Origin: Desulfurococcaceae archaeon UBA285
GTDB lineage: Archaea; Thermoproteota; Thermoprotei_A; Sulfolobales; Desulfurococcaceae
Direction of reading: 5' to 3'
DNA length: 50,702 bases
Assembly: GCA_002495025.1 (NCBI GenBank)
Contig: DADP01000014.1
Location: 1-50,702, forward strand
Position 1 is the stretch's first letter. The number at the start of each line of letters is the position of its first letter. A program made the translations under genes and the position numbers. This document shows, one piece after another, positions 43,048-50,702 of the stretch. The notes under the pieces are model-generated. The model was not told the origin of the DNA. It saw only the letters and a program-made list of their open reading frames with translations, and did not search any database.

Positions 43048-44276
43048 CCTAGAAACATTTTTGCTGATAACTCTAGTGCTTTGAATGCTGGAAGGTCTTC
43101 TCCACTAAGGAATAATAGTAGTGAGTTTCCACCTGTCGAGACATATACTCTTCCTTCGAGTTCATCAGATACCATTGCTCCTAAATGTCCACCTGCTATT
43201 AAGACAAATGCTTTAGAGTTTATAGCTGCATTTAGTAGTTTCAACGTGCCCTTTCTATACTCTTCTACTTCTATAACTCCTGCAGGTCCACGCATAACTA
43301 CTGTTTTTGCTTCTTTGATTAATTCACTGTAGATTTCGCTTGTGTTTTCACCAATATCTACAATTTGCCCTTTTAACTGGCCTAGATATACGTTTTCTGT
43401 ATTTCCATTAATTCTTACTTTGAAGTCTACCGGTGTTTCAATTGGTGCTCCACGTAGTAATAGATGTCTAGCTCTTGGTATTAGTGGAATTAAACCTGAT
43501 TCTTCTAGTAGCTTGTAGTTTTCAACACCTATATTTACGCCTTTAGCAGCTAGAAATAGTATTCCTAGTAGTCCACACGTGAGTATTCTATCAGCCATTC
43601 TATTTCTAACTAGGTTTTCAATAACTCTAATGTGTTCTGCTACCTTCTTGCCTCCAAGAACATATATTCTTGGAGACTCTGAGTCAGAGATTATTTTTTG
43701 AAGGGCGTTTACTTCTTTCTCGAAAAGTGGGCCTATGGCGCTTGGAAGTAGTAGTGGTAGTCCTACAATACTGGGTTGGCTTCTATGCGATGTTGCAAAT
43801 GCATCATTTACATATATATCTACACTAGAAGCAATTCTCTTCGCGAAAATACTTGTAGCGTGTACTTCTGGGGGCGCTTCAAGTGTTTCTTCAGATGCTA
43901 ATCTCAAATTATCTAGTAGTATAACTTCTCCTGGTTTAAGTTCTTTAATCGCCTTGAGAGCTGTAGGTCCAATAACATCGTTTACAAATTGAATGTTTAA
44001 TCCAGTATACTTCGACAATAATTCACTGTGTTTTTCCAGAGTTGTAAAATCGGGAGAGCCTGGTCTTCCCTGGTGTGAACCCAGTACTAGTGCGGGATTG
44101 TGCTTCTCCATGATTTCTCGAATGTATTTAGCGTGTATTCTTATCCTACGATCATCTATGATATCTCCAGTGTCAGGATCTATGGGTACATTGATATCAA
44201 TTCTCATGAAGACTTTCTTACCATTTATATTTATATCGTTTAAAGTAGGCAGTTTTGGAATACTTAAAGTGTGCAT
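43041..44276 (-). CDS. pgk: Phosphoglycerate kinase
   Basis: 411 residues. Signature KVFMRIDINVPIDP, substrate-binding LGSHQGRPGSPDF and YVNDAFATSHRSQPS, then the Gly-rich ADP loop near VYVSTGGNS. It partners with gap in the reversible triose-phosphate section. First gene of pgk-gap-usp, with a TATA-like TTTTAAAG about 35 bp before ATG 44276. The 267-bp gap to cren7 (44277-44543) is AT-rich and shows no other gene. Confidence 0.96.
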   Translation of the reverse strand: MHTLSIPKLPTLNDININGKKVFMRIDINVPIDPDTGDIIDDRRIRIHAKYIREIMEKHNPALVLGSHQGRPGSPDFTTLEKHSELLSKYTGLNIQFVNDVIGPTALKAIKELKPGEVILLDNLRLASEETLEAPPEVHATSIFAKRIASSVDIYVNDAFATSHRSQPSIVGLPLLLPSAIGPLFEKEVNALQKIISDSESPRIYVLGGKKVAEHIRVIENLVRNRMADRILTCGLLGILFLAAKGVNIGVENYKLLEESGLIPLIPRARHLLLRGAPIETPVDFKVRINGNTENVYLGQLKGQIVDIGENTSEIYSELIKEAKTVVMRGPAGVIEVEEYRKGTLKLLNAAINSKAFVLIAGGHLGAMVSDELEGRVYVSTGGNSLLLFLSGEDLPAFKALELSAKMFLGW

Positions 44277-44543
44277 TTTATCCCCGAGATCTCTTCATAT
44301 ACCCAGCCTTTAAAACCCTTCATGGACTTTTTTAAATCAGTAATTAAATACATTCAATATAACCCATCCCGTGGAGAATTTATTTAATTATGTTAAAAAT
44401 TGCATATGAGATCATTATTTGAATATGAATATAGGAGTGCCAACAACAGTAACTTATTTCCTATAGTCTATGAGGATTATTGAATTAATGTTGAGAAAGA
44501 GTAAAAATAAAAATAGATATGTAGTTGCAACAGCGTATTATTT

Positions 44544-44729
44544 TCAACCACAAACTGGATAGTCTTCTGGAACTTTTACTCTAAAGTATCTACCAGACTC
44601 TGGGTCTTGGAATAACCCGATTTTAACGCCTTTTCTCCCAGTTGGAGCTAATTGCCATACTTTAATTGGAACAAGCTCTAATTCCTTGCCACTGGGTGTT
44701 TTTACTTTTATTTTCTGAGTACATGGCAT
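44544..44729 (-). CDS. cren7: Chromatin protein Cren7
   Basis: 61-residue crenarchaeal chromatin protein. The SH3-like beta-barrel has KVKTPSGKELELVP, KVWQLAPTGRKGVKIGLFQD (split as KVWQLAPTG and RKGVKIGLF) and PESGRYFRVKVPEDYP, nearly the family consensus. It binds the DNA minor groove and kinks it. Both ends carry an extra Cys (CTQK and VCG), not usual for the family. GGTGAT 7 bp before ATG 44729 is a good ribosome site. Confidence 0.96.
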   Translation of the reverse strand: MPCTQKIKVKTPSGKELELVPIKVWQLAPTGRKGVKIGLFQDPESGRYFRVKVPEDYPVCG

Positions 44730-44867
44730 GCTCTTATCACCAATATGGATTATATAGTGTATTGGATTTAAATACCTTATGTAGAGGTAAAGCTTGGAGT
44801 ATACTGTGTTTTATAAGTGTAATTTACGACTAGAATGTATTGATTCGTTATTAAACAGATCAAGAGA

Positions 44868-44928
44868 AGGAGTCAGCTACCCCAGGGTTGCAGTCATTAC
44901 TCCTTAGGCATGACTTTCATCACTATGA
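44868..44928 (-). ncRNA. Candidate C/D box sRNA
   Basis: In the 266-bp gap between cren7 and cdvC, the minus strand reads C box GTGATGA (44917-44923), a 9-nt spacer, CTAA (D'-like), a 3-nt gap, GTAATGA (C' with one mismatch), a 17-nt stretch ending ACCCTGGGGTAG, then D box CTGA (44873-44876). Order, length of about 51 nt between outer boxes, and higher GC than flanks fit archaeal methylation guides. The target would contain the complement CTACCCCAGGGT; not identified. Confidence 0.42.
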
Positions 44929-44995
44929 GTTCTTCAACAAGTAGATTACTACTGGGGGTATTATAGTTTGTAGTTAAAACAGAGAATTAGTAGAG

Positions 44996-46180
44996 TTATT
45001 GTTCTTCACTGTATGTTCCATATTGTTTATTCCACTCTTTGTATACTTCGAGTAGTTTGCTATCTATACTTGGTTTATGTGTTTTAATTACTTCTATGAA
45101 GTCTTCTGTACGTATTTTTCTATCTGACGGCTTTAATCCCTTCTCGTTTATTTCTTCGACGATGTTGTTTTGTACTTCTTTAACTATTGAAACAATATCT
45201 GATGAACTATAGCCTTCTGTTAACTCTGCTAGTTTATCGTAGTCTATACTTTCCAGTATAAATCTCTCGGCGAGTTTCTTCGTGTAGTATTCAAATAGTT
45301 GTTTTCTAACTTCACGTGTAGGTGGTGGTACGTAGATTCTTCTTTCAAATCTTCTTATGAATCCAATGTCGAGATTCCATGGTTTATTGGTTGCTCCAAT
45401 TACGAATAATGGTATTTTAGCGTGTTCTTTACTAGCTAGTCCATCCATTTCTATGAGGAACTGGTTTCTACCTCTCTTTTCACCACCTACTTCAACACTG
45501 TATTGTTGGAATAATGCATCTACTTCATCTATGAATATTATTACTGGTGTTCCCTTCAAAGCATATTCTCTGGCGATCTTAAATAGCGCTTTTACATTTT
45601 TCTCTGTATCACCAAGCCATTTACTAACAATGTTTGCCGGGCTAACATTTATCAATATAGCGTTTACTTCGTTTGCGAGAGCAAGAGTTATTTCTGTTTT
45701 ACCACATCCTGGTGGTCCAAACAATAGTATTCCCTTTGGCCATCCAAGTGGGTATAGTGATGGATCTCTAACTGGATATATAACACTTCGTTTCAATGCT
45801 CTTTTAACTCCTTCTAGGTCTACTAGGTCATTAAATGTTTTTCTAGGCCTTTGATCAGGCGTTAATATTTCAAATAATCCAGGGTCCACCTGGCTCGTAT
45901 TCGATTGTGGCGCTCCACTTCCATTATCGCCTACTGCGGGTTCACGTGCTCTATCAGCAAGTATTTTTTCAAGGTAGGATACTCTCTGTTTATATTTAAC
46001 AACGAGTTCTTTATAGAAGTCTGCTAGTGGTGCATCTGGGTATAATACAAGGTATTTTGAGAAGAAGTCTATTGCTATCTTATAGTATTTAATAGCTGTT
46101 TCATAATCACCTGCTTTATCAGCTGATATTGCTTTTTGAGCGTATTCTACTCCCTTATCAGCTAGGTGGTACATGCTCAC
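44996..46180 (-). CDS. cdvC: CdvC (Vps4-like AAA ATPase of cell division)
   Basis: Remodels ESCRT-III-like filaments during archaeal cytokinesis. The 394 residues have an N-terminal MIT domain (about 1-75, three helices), a polar linker (78-105) and a Vps4-type AAA+ domain with Walker A GPPGCGKT (155-162), Walker B IIFIDEVDAL and sensor/arginine fingers in GFIRRFERRIYV. A C-terminal helix closes it. Located just downstream of cdvB on the same strand with a 41-bp gap. Confidence 0.95.
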   Translation of the reverse strand: MSMYHLADKGVEYAQKAISADKAGDYETAIKYYKIAIDFFSKYLVLYPDAPLADFYKELVVKYKQRVSYLEKILADRAREPAVGDNGSGAPQSNTSQVDPGLFEILTPDQRPRKTFNDLVDLEGVKRALKRSVIYPVRDPSLYPLGWPKGILLFGPPGCGKTEITLALANEVNAILINVSPANIVSKWLGDTEKNVKALFKIAREYALKGTPVIIFIDEVDALFQQYSVEVGGEKRGRNQFLIEMDGLASKEHAKIPLFVIGATNKPWNLDIGFIRRFERRIYVPPPTREVRKQLFEYYTKKLAERFILESIDYDKLAELTEGYSSSDIVSIVKEVQNNIVEEINEKGLKPSDRKIRTEDFIEVIKTHKPSIDSKLLEVYKEWNKQYGTYSEEQ

Positions 46181-46221
46181 GAAATCACCCCTCTATCATG
46201 GTTTGAGAAGCAGGGGAAAAA

Positions 46222-47145
46222 CTATTGTTTTCTACGCAGTCGAATTAACCCCTTGGATTCAAGCGAGTTGAGTGCTTCAAATACGAGTTTCCTTGATACT
46301 CCATACTTGTGTTCAAAAGTCTTCAAGTCTAATACTCCATTGTTTACTCTTAGTTCTTGGAGTATCCACTCTTCTATTATGTGTAATGGTATGTTTTTCT
46401 CGACTAGTGCAGCAGTATTTTCTTCTCTACTCTCTATTCTAGTTGGTTGACTCGGTTTTGACGTAGTTGCAATTTCTTTCTGTGCTTCTGGAATAGCTGG
46501 ACTTGGAGAGCTGGGTGTTTGAATAGTCTTTTTCTCTTTGATCACGCTAGTAGGGGTTTCTCTCGCAACTGGTATTTCTCTTTGTCTACTAGTGTTCTCT
46601 GTATACCCATTTAGAATACCTGGATTCTCCCTGGCTACCTGTGTGTTTTCAGGTATTTTTGGCTGAATACCTAGAATAGAAGTAGATGATGATGCAGTCA
46701 TTAAACTAGATACTTTCTGCTGTAACTGCCACATAGCCTCCATGAGGTTTGGATTGATCTGCTGTATTAATGGCTCTACGGATTGGAGTTCTTGTACTAT
46801 TAGTGGTAGTTGGGTTAATGGTTCTTTCACGTATAGTAGTGTTTCAAGTCTGTATTTTACAGCTGAGAGTTGTTTTATTGCTCTGTCAATTATATTCATA
46901 TATCCTCCAATGTTGTTTATTTCTTCATTGATAATTCTAGCCATGTCTTGGTCGTCACTATAGAAGTTTAAATTTTTCTTGTGATTTTCAACTACGGTTT
47001 CAAGGTTTTTCTTTGAACTCTCAAGATTTTTTATCATTCTATCAATTATGTAAATAGATTGAGAAATCTCTTTTTTCGAAGGATCCTTTCTAAACAATCC
47101 ACTAAACCAGCCTAATCCAGTGCTAGATGCTGTTGTAGGCATCAT
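46222..47145 (-). CDS. cdvB: CdvB (ESCRT-III-like cell-division protein)
   Basis: 307 residues. The helical ESCRT-III core spans about 25-165, rich in coiled-coil heptads. A Pro/Ser/Thr/Gln linker (about 170-245) follows, holding short IPE/IPV motifs of the kind that bind the CdvC MIT domain. The C-terminal winged helix (about 247-307, LDLKTFEHKYGVSRKLVF) is the region that binds membrane-attached CdvA in Sulfolobus. cdvA is not adjacent on either side. ATG 47145 starts it. Confidence 0.93.
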   Translation of the reverse strand: MMPTTASSTGLGWFSGLFRKDPSKKEISQSIYIIDRMIKNLESSKKNLETVVENHKKNLNFYSDDQDMARIINEEINNIGGYMNIIDRAIKQLSAVKYRLETLLYVKEPLTQLPLIVQELQSVEPLIQQINPNLMEAMWQLQQKVSSLMTASSSTSILGIQPKIPENTQVARENPGILNGYTENTSRQREIPVARETPTSVIKEKKTIQTPSSPSPAIPEAQKEIATTSKPSQPTRIESREENTAALVEKNIPLHIIEEWILQELRVNNGVLDLKTFEHKYGVSRKLVFEALNSLESKGLIRLRRKQ

Positions 47146-47238
47146 ACCCCCTTTTACATCACTCCAGTAATTTTATCGCGGTGGAAAACGCTTTTAAGGC
47201 GGGGATGTGGTATTACCGTGATCTCTACGGAGTATTCA

Positions 47239-47251
47239 ATATATTTAAAAC
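47239..47251 (+). promoter_or_regulatory. TATA box of the CoA transferase operon
   Basis: ATATATTTAAAAC about 36 bp before ATG 47282, giving a leader of around 10 nt. It lies in the divergent gap with cdvB (47146-47281). Confidence 0.5.
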
Positions 47252-47281
47252 GAGTCAATTAATAAAACAAGGGGTTGTAAA

Positions 47282-48460
47282 ATGCTACTACGTGGTATTA
47301 GAGTACTAGATTTAAGTCACACTCTAGCAGGCCCTATAGCAACAATGATTCTAGCGGATCTAGGGGCAGAAGTAGTTAAAGTAGAAGCACCACACGGCGA
47401 TGAAACAAGGTCTTGGGCTCCTTTTGTTAATGGGGAAAGTGCTTACTACATGTCTATTAATAGAGGCAAGAAAAGTATTGTTGTAAACTTAAAGAGCGAG
47501 AAGGGTAGAGAGATAATATACAAGTTGGCAGCTAGATCACACATAGTCATAGAAAACTTCAAGCCTGGAACACCCGAGAAGCTAGGAGTAGACTATGAAA
47601 GCCTAGTAAAAGTAAACCCTGAGATCATATATGTTAGTATAAAGGGCTTTAGACAGGGAAGTATCTACGAGGATAAAACAGCATACGATATAATAATCCA
47701 GGCAATGTCTGGATTAATGCTTTCAACTGGTAGTGAAAACGATCCCCCTGTTAGAGTTAGTTTTGCATTATTCGACGTTATGACTGGAATGCTCTCAGTA
47801 ATCTATGCATTGTCAGCACTATACTCTGGTGTAAAACCAGTAAAAATAGAAGTACCAATGTACGATGCAGCAATATTCTCAATGTGTTATGTTCCACTAA
47901 TGTATCTAGCAACAGGTAGAAAACCAAAGAGAATGGGTCATGCACATCCATCAATGGTTCCATACCAGGCGTTCATGGACTTTGAGGGCAAGTGGTTTAT
48001 TGTAGCAGCTGCAAACGACAGATTGTGGAGGTCTCTCTGCGAGGCATTAAATAGAATGGATCTATGTGAAAACCCATTATTCAAAACCAATGCTGATAGA
48101 GTAGCAAATAGAGAGCAACTAGTAAAAATACTACAAGAAATCTTCTCGACCAATAAGAGAGAATACTGGATTAAACTACTCGAAGAACACGGTGTACCAG
48201 TTGCACCTGTATACGAAATAGACGAAGTATTCAAAGACCCATATGTTGCATCAAGCGACATTGTATTTGAACAACCACACCCCAAACTAGGAAAAATACC
48301 CCAGTTAAACCAACCTGGATTAATAAATGGAGCGAGATACCACAGCGATAAACACCCACCACTACTAGGAGAACACACAGTAGAAGTACTAAGAGAACTA
48401 GGATACAACGAAGAAGAAATAAAGAAGTTAAGAGAAGAAGGAGTAGTATACTATCCATGA
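47282..48460 (+). CDS. Family III CoA transferase (CaiB/BaiF type)
   Basis: Moves CoA between carboxylic acids. 392 residues with the N-terminal LDLSHTLAGPIATMILADLG, GEVVKVE-like EVVKVEAP, IENFKPGTPEKLG, and D136 in AYDIIIQAMSG, the expected acyl-anhydride Asp. Substrates (formyl, carnitine, succinyl, 2-hydroxy acids) cannot be told. It precedes a gamma-glutamyltransferase by 10 bp on the same strand, an uncommon pair. Confidence 0.93.
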   Translation: MLLRGIRVLDLSHTLAGPIATMILADLGAEVVKVEAPHGDETRSWAPFVNGESAYYMSINRGKKSIVVNLKSEKGREIIYKLAARSHIVIENFKPGTPEKLGVDYESLVKVNPEIIYVSIKGFRQGSIYEDKTAYDIIIQAMSGLMLSTGSENDPPVRVSFALFDVMTGMLSVIYALSALYSGVKPVKIEVPMYDAAIFSMCYVPLMYLATGRKPKRMGHAHPSMVPYQAFMDFEGKWFIVAAANDRLWRSLCEALNRMDLCENPLFKTNADRVANREQLVKILQEIFSTNKREYWIKLLEEHGVPVAPVYEIDEVFKDPYVASSDIVFEQPHPKLGKIPQLNQPGLINGARYHSDKHPPLLGEHTVEVLRELGYNEEEIKKLREEGVVYYP

Positions 48461-48470
48461 GGGAAGATAA

Positions 48471-49967
48471 ATGATTGGTAAAATAGTTGTTGGTTCAAAA
48501 GGTGTTGTATCAGACCATCAATTAGCTACTCAAATAGGTTTGAAAATACTAGAGAAGGGAGGAAACGCTTTTGATGCTGCTATAGCTGTCAGCGCTGTAT
48601 TATCAGTTGTACAGCCACACATGAGCGGCCCGGGCGGCGATGGATTTCTACTTGGATTTCTAGATGGAGAAGTAGTAGCATATGCTTCTTCTGGTAGATC
48701 TCCAAGTGGATTCAACCCTGATGAATTCATCGAGAAAAACCCGCTCCGAGGCCCGCTGACAGTTACTATACCAGGACTAGTTGCATTGTGGAGTGCAATA
48801 TATGATGAATACGGGTCTATGCCCCTCGAGGAATTATTAAACCCTGCAATTAAACTCGCATATAATGGATTCCACGTTGGAGTTTCACTAGCAGAAGCAA
48901 GTAGAAGCCTAGAGAAAGAACTAGGTGGATACAAGTGGTCTAAGTACTTCAAGGGGTTAACACTAGGAGCTATCTATAAAAACAAAGAAATGGCTAGAAC
49001 TCTCCGACTAATTGCTACAAGGGGCTTTGAAGAATTCTACTATGGTGGTCTAGCAGAGGAAATTGTAAGAGAACTACAAGATCAAGGAGTAAACGTTGGA
49101 TTAGACGACTTCATGGAGCACGAAGTTTACAAGATAATACCATTAAAGTATGAAGTAGCCGGTAAAGTACTATACGAGCTACCACCAAATACTCAGGGTG
49201 TATCAACACTTCAATTAATTAGTGCACTATATGAGTTAAACCTTGACAAACTAGACTACAATAGCCCCGAGAGAATACTAGAGTGGAGTAAACCAGTAAG
49301 CGATGTATACTACTTCAGAGACCTCTATCTCGGAGACCCAGACTACATGGAGATAGACCCACAGAGCTATATTGAATACAGTAAAGTAGTTGGTTTACTA
49401 AAAGAGAAAAAAGTATACACGGGTAAACCCGGTGGAGATACAACATTCTTTATTGTATCAGATGGAGAAGCAATAATAGGATTTATACAAAGCCTCTTCC
49501 ACGCCTTTGGATCAGGCCTAGTAGCCGGTGGATTCCCAGTTCAAAATAGAGCGATTGGATTCGCAAGAGAGAAGGGATTACCAAATAGCCCAGCACCAAG
49601 AAAACTACCACTACATACACTCTCAATACTAGGTGTAGATACTGGCAGAGAGAAGTATATTATTGGATGTGTAGGAGGAGATATGAGGCCCCAACTACAC
49701 CTCAGAGTATATGAAAACATATTTGTATACAATATGAGGTTGGATAGAGCGGTAGCAACACCTAGATTTATCTATACAACACCCTATGGTGTACAAGAAG
49801 TACTAGTAGAAGAACCATTAAACACACCACCATCAACCAGTAACATACAAGTTAAACAAGTCAAATACGGAGAGCTAAGAGGACACGTACACATTGGAAA
49901 ACTAAGCGAGCAAGGATTAATACTAGCCGGCGATCCAAGGAGCGAGGGAATACCACTAGCACTATAA
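48471..49967 (+). CDS. ggt: Gamma-glutamyltransferase/acylase family Ntn-hydrolase
   Basis: 498 residues. Large-subunit motifs QIGLKILEKGGNAFDAAIA, SGPGGDGF and the small-subunit start GGDTTFFIVSDG, where T324 would become the catalytic N-terminal Thr after self-cleavage. Further on, GSGLVAGGFPVQNR matches the oxyanion/nucleophile loop. No signal peptide, so cytosolic, unlike most GGTs. The ribosome site GGGAAG precedes ATG 48471. Might act on glutamyl amides or other acyl groups linked to the CoA transferase before it. Confidence 0.92.
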   Translation: MIGKIVVGSKGVVSDHQLATQIGLKILEKGGNAFDAAIAVSAVLSVVQPHMSGPGGDGFLLGFLDGEVVAYASSGRSPSGFNPDEFIEKNPLRGPLTVTIPGLVALWSAIYDEYGSMPLEELLNPAIKLAYNGFHVGVSLAEASRSLEKELGGYKWSKYFKGLTLGAIYKNKEMARTLRLIATRGFEEFYYGGLAEEIVRELQDQGVNVGLDDFMEHEVYKIIPLKYEVAGKVLYELPPNTQGVSTLQLISALYELNLDKLDYNSPERILEWSKPVSDVYYFRDLYLGDPDYMEIDPQSYIEYSKVVGLLKEKKVYTGKPGGDTTFFIVSDGEAIIGFIQSLFHAFGSGLVAGGFPVQNRAIGFAREKGLPNSPAPRKLPLHTLSILGVDTGREKYIIGCVGGDMRPQLHLRVYENIFVYNMRLDRAVATPRFIYTTPYGVQEVLVEEPLNTPPSTSNIQVKQVKYGELRGHVHIGKLSEQGLILAGDPRSEGIPLAL

Positions 49968-49978
49968 CAGGGATGTAA

Positions 49979-50110
49979 ATGCATGAATTACTAGTACTAC
50001 TCTTTTTTTCCTACCCACTAATCCTCTCAATAATAGCTCTTTTAATTTTTCTAAGAGAGAAGAAGAGAAAAACCATGAACATGAACCGGTATTACCATAG
50101 CAGTAAGTAG
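49979..50110 (+). CDS. Small single-span membrane protein (43 residues)
   Basis: MHELLVLLFF then SYPLILSIIALLIFLREKK: one membrane helix of about 20 residues followed by a strongly basic tail (REKKRKT), so a positive-inside C-terminus. ATG 49979 lies 11 bp after the ggt stop with GGGATG upstream, so it can be translated from the same mRNA. Too short for standard gene calling. A subunit or regulator of the neighbouring gene products is possible; function unknown. Confidence 0.6.
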   Translation: MHELLVLLFFSYPLILSIIALLIFLREKKRKTMNMNRYYHSSK

Positions 50111-50208
50111 AATCAAAACAAGGGCCTCTGAAGAATATAGCGTGGAATATAAAGACTGTATATTGAGGGATTCTTGAATTGTGCTTTAAGAACGTAATGA
50201 ATTATTTC

Positions 50209-50702
50209 TCATAGAGTTGTTTCTCGCTGTATACCAGTGTAGTATACTTCTCCAGACCACGTAGTTCTCTTTGCAAGGCCTTTGGATAGTAGGTTGTCTA
50301 GTGCTATTACTCCTAGTTCGCTATATAATTCTCTGATTTCACTGTATTTCAGTGGTATTCTAAGTATTTGATTATATAGTGTTCTCGCCGTGTTCTTCCA
50401 TTTGTAGAGTGATGGTTTGCTAAACCCGTCAATTATTGTTTTAAATCCTTCTCTTGTGAGGTATTCGCTTGATTTCTCGACTAGTTTTAATGGTGGTGGC
50501 TTTATATCGCTGTGGTTTACAGGTCTATCAACGGGTTTTAGAATAACGTGTTTTACACCTAGTTTCTTCAAGTAGATGACTACTTCGTCTAGGTGGCTTG
50601 GACTAGGGTATTGTTCATTGTTTAATCTAAACAAGTATAGTTCAATTAATAATTTGTTTGTTTTGTCGTGGAATAACTCTCTAAGTGTGTTAATATAGTT
50701 TG
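50209..50702 (-). CDS. C-terminal part of a larger protein, possibly radical SAM (runs off the right edge)
   Basis: The frame stays open through base 50702, so the TTG at 50634 is internal. About 164 residues are visible, beginning NYINTLREL. The first half, LFRLNNEQYPSPSHLDEVV, VKHVILKPVDRP, alternates strand and helix like the end of a TIM-barrel of the radical SAM type. The second half is a helical, winged-helix-like tail (YNQILRIPLKYSEIRELYSE). No Cys cluster is in the visible part, so the family call is tentative. Confidence 0.55.
   Translation of the reverse strand, partial: NYINTLRELFHDKTNKLLIELYLFRLNNEQYPSPSHLDEVVIYLKKLGVKHVILKPVDRPVNHSDIKPPPLKLVEKSSEYLTREGFKTIIDGFSKPSLYKWKNTARTLYNQILRIPLKYSEIRELYSELGVIALDNLLSKGLAKRTTWSGEVYYTGIQRETTL

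Noticed and set aside
44461..44554. Possible 30-residue reading frame starting at the ATG near 44470
   Set aside because: It overlaps the end of cren7 on the other strand, has no ribosome site and shows no recognisable composition.
1..50702. CRISPR arrays, insertion sequences, integrase or attachment sites
   Set aside because: No regularly spaced direct repeats, transposase motifs or terminal inverted repeats were found; the tRNA-Arg gene has no duplicated 3' end nearby.

Overview
The window looks like chromosome of a hyperthermophilic crenarchaeon, most likely of the Desulfurococcales type. This rests on Cren7 chromatin protein, an ESCRT-III/Vps4-like (CdvB/CdvC) pair, ribosomal protein L40e, an archaeal release factor aRF1, type II GAPDH, AT-rich DNA with a GC-rich tRNA, strong TATA boxes close to start codons, and frequent TTG/GTG starts. 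Genes are tightly packed, no gap exceeds 300 bp, and there is no insertion sequence, CRISPR array or prophage. Species cannot be fixed from the sequence alone.

Left third (1-19.4 kb): the 3' part of a large secreted protein; pyrB and pyrC flanking a Cys-rich unknown; a five-gene operon (4641-9306) for a three-subunit molybdenum hydroxylase followed by a MoaD/ubiquitin-like protein ending in Gly-Gly and a protein with an exact JAMM metalloprotease signature; an OPT transporter with an M20 peptidase; a membrane-anchored winged-helix regulator and secreted repeat proteins (one broken by a frameshift); tRNA-Arg(GCG); endonuclease V; a nucleotidyltransferase-like protein; L40e; aRF1; and a pilin-like membrane protein.

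Middle (19.4-36.6 kb): thirteen overlapping minus-strand genes encode a membrane-bound [NiFe]-hydrogenase/Na+-H+ antiporter (Mbh type). The order is J-K-L-N-B-C-D-EF-G-A-H-I-M; all four Ni-ligand cysteines are present and hypF lies upstream. Next comes molybdopterin synthesis: moaA, moaC and a fused moaD-moaE on the minus strand and moaB on the plus strand. moaB opens a run with a HAD phosphatase, a DUF447 protein and a beta-RFAP synthase, so the window encodes both molybdopterin and methanopterin-type cofactor steps. A DUF89 protein, a short MGMT and a frame-disrupted HTH regulator lie between.

Right third (36.6-50.7 kb): pheT with an M28-like aminopeptidase, a glucan-phosphorylase-like enzyme, the glycolytic pair pgk-gap with a universal stress protein, cren7, cdvB-cdvC, a family III CoA transferase, a gamma-glutamyltransferase, an overlooked 43-residue membrane protein, and a gene running off the right edge. 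Two candidate C/D box sRNAs lie in short gaps.

The most interesting theme is the molybdenum/ubiquitin-fold one. The window has a free MoaD-like protein, a JAMM protease encoded next to it behind a molybdoenzyme, and a MoaD-MoaE fusion whose Gly-Gly is buried inside the chain and would need cutting to be usable as a sulfur carrier. A JAMM-dependent maturation step for molybdopterin synthase or for the molybdenum hydroxylase is a testable proposal.
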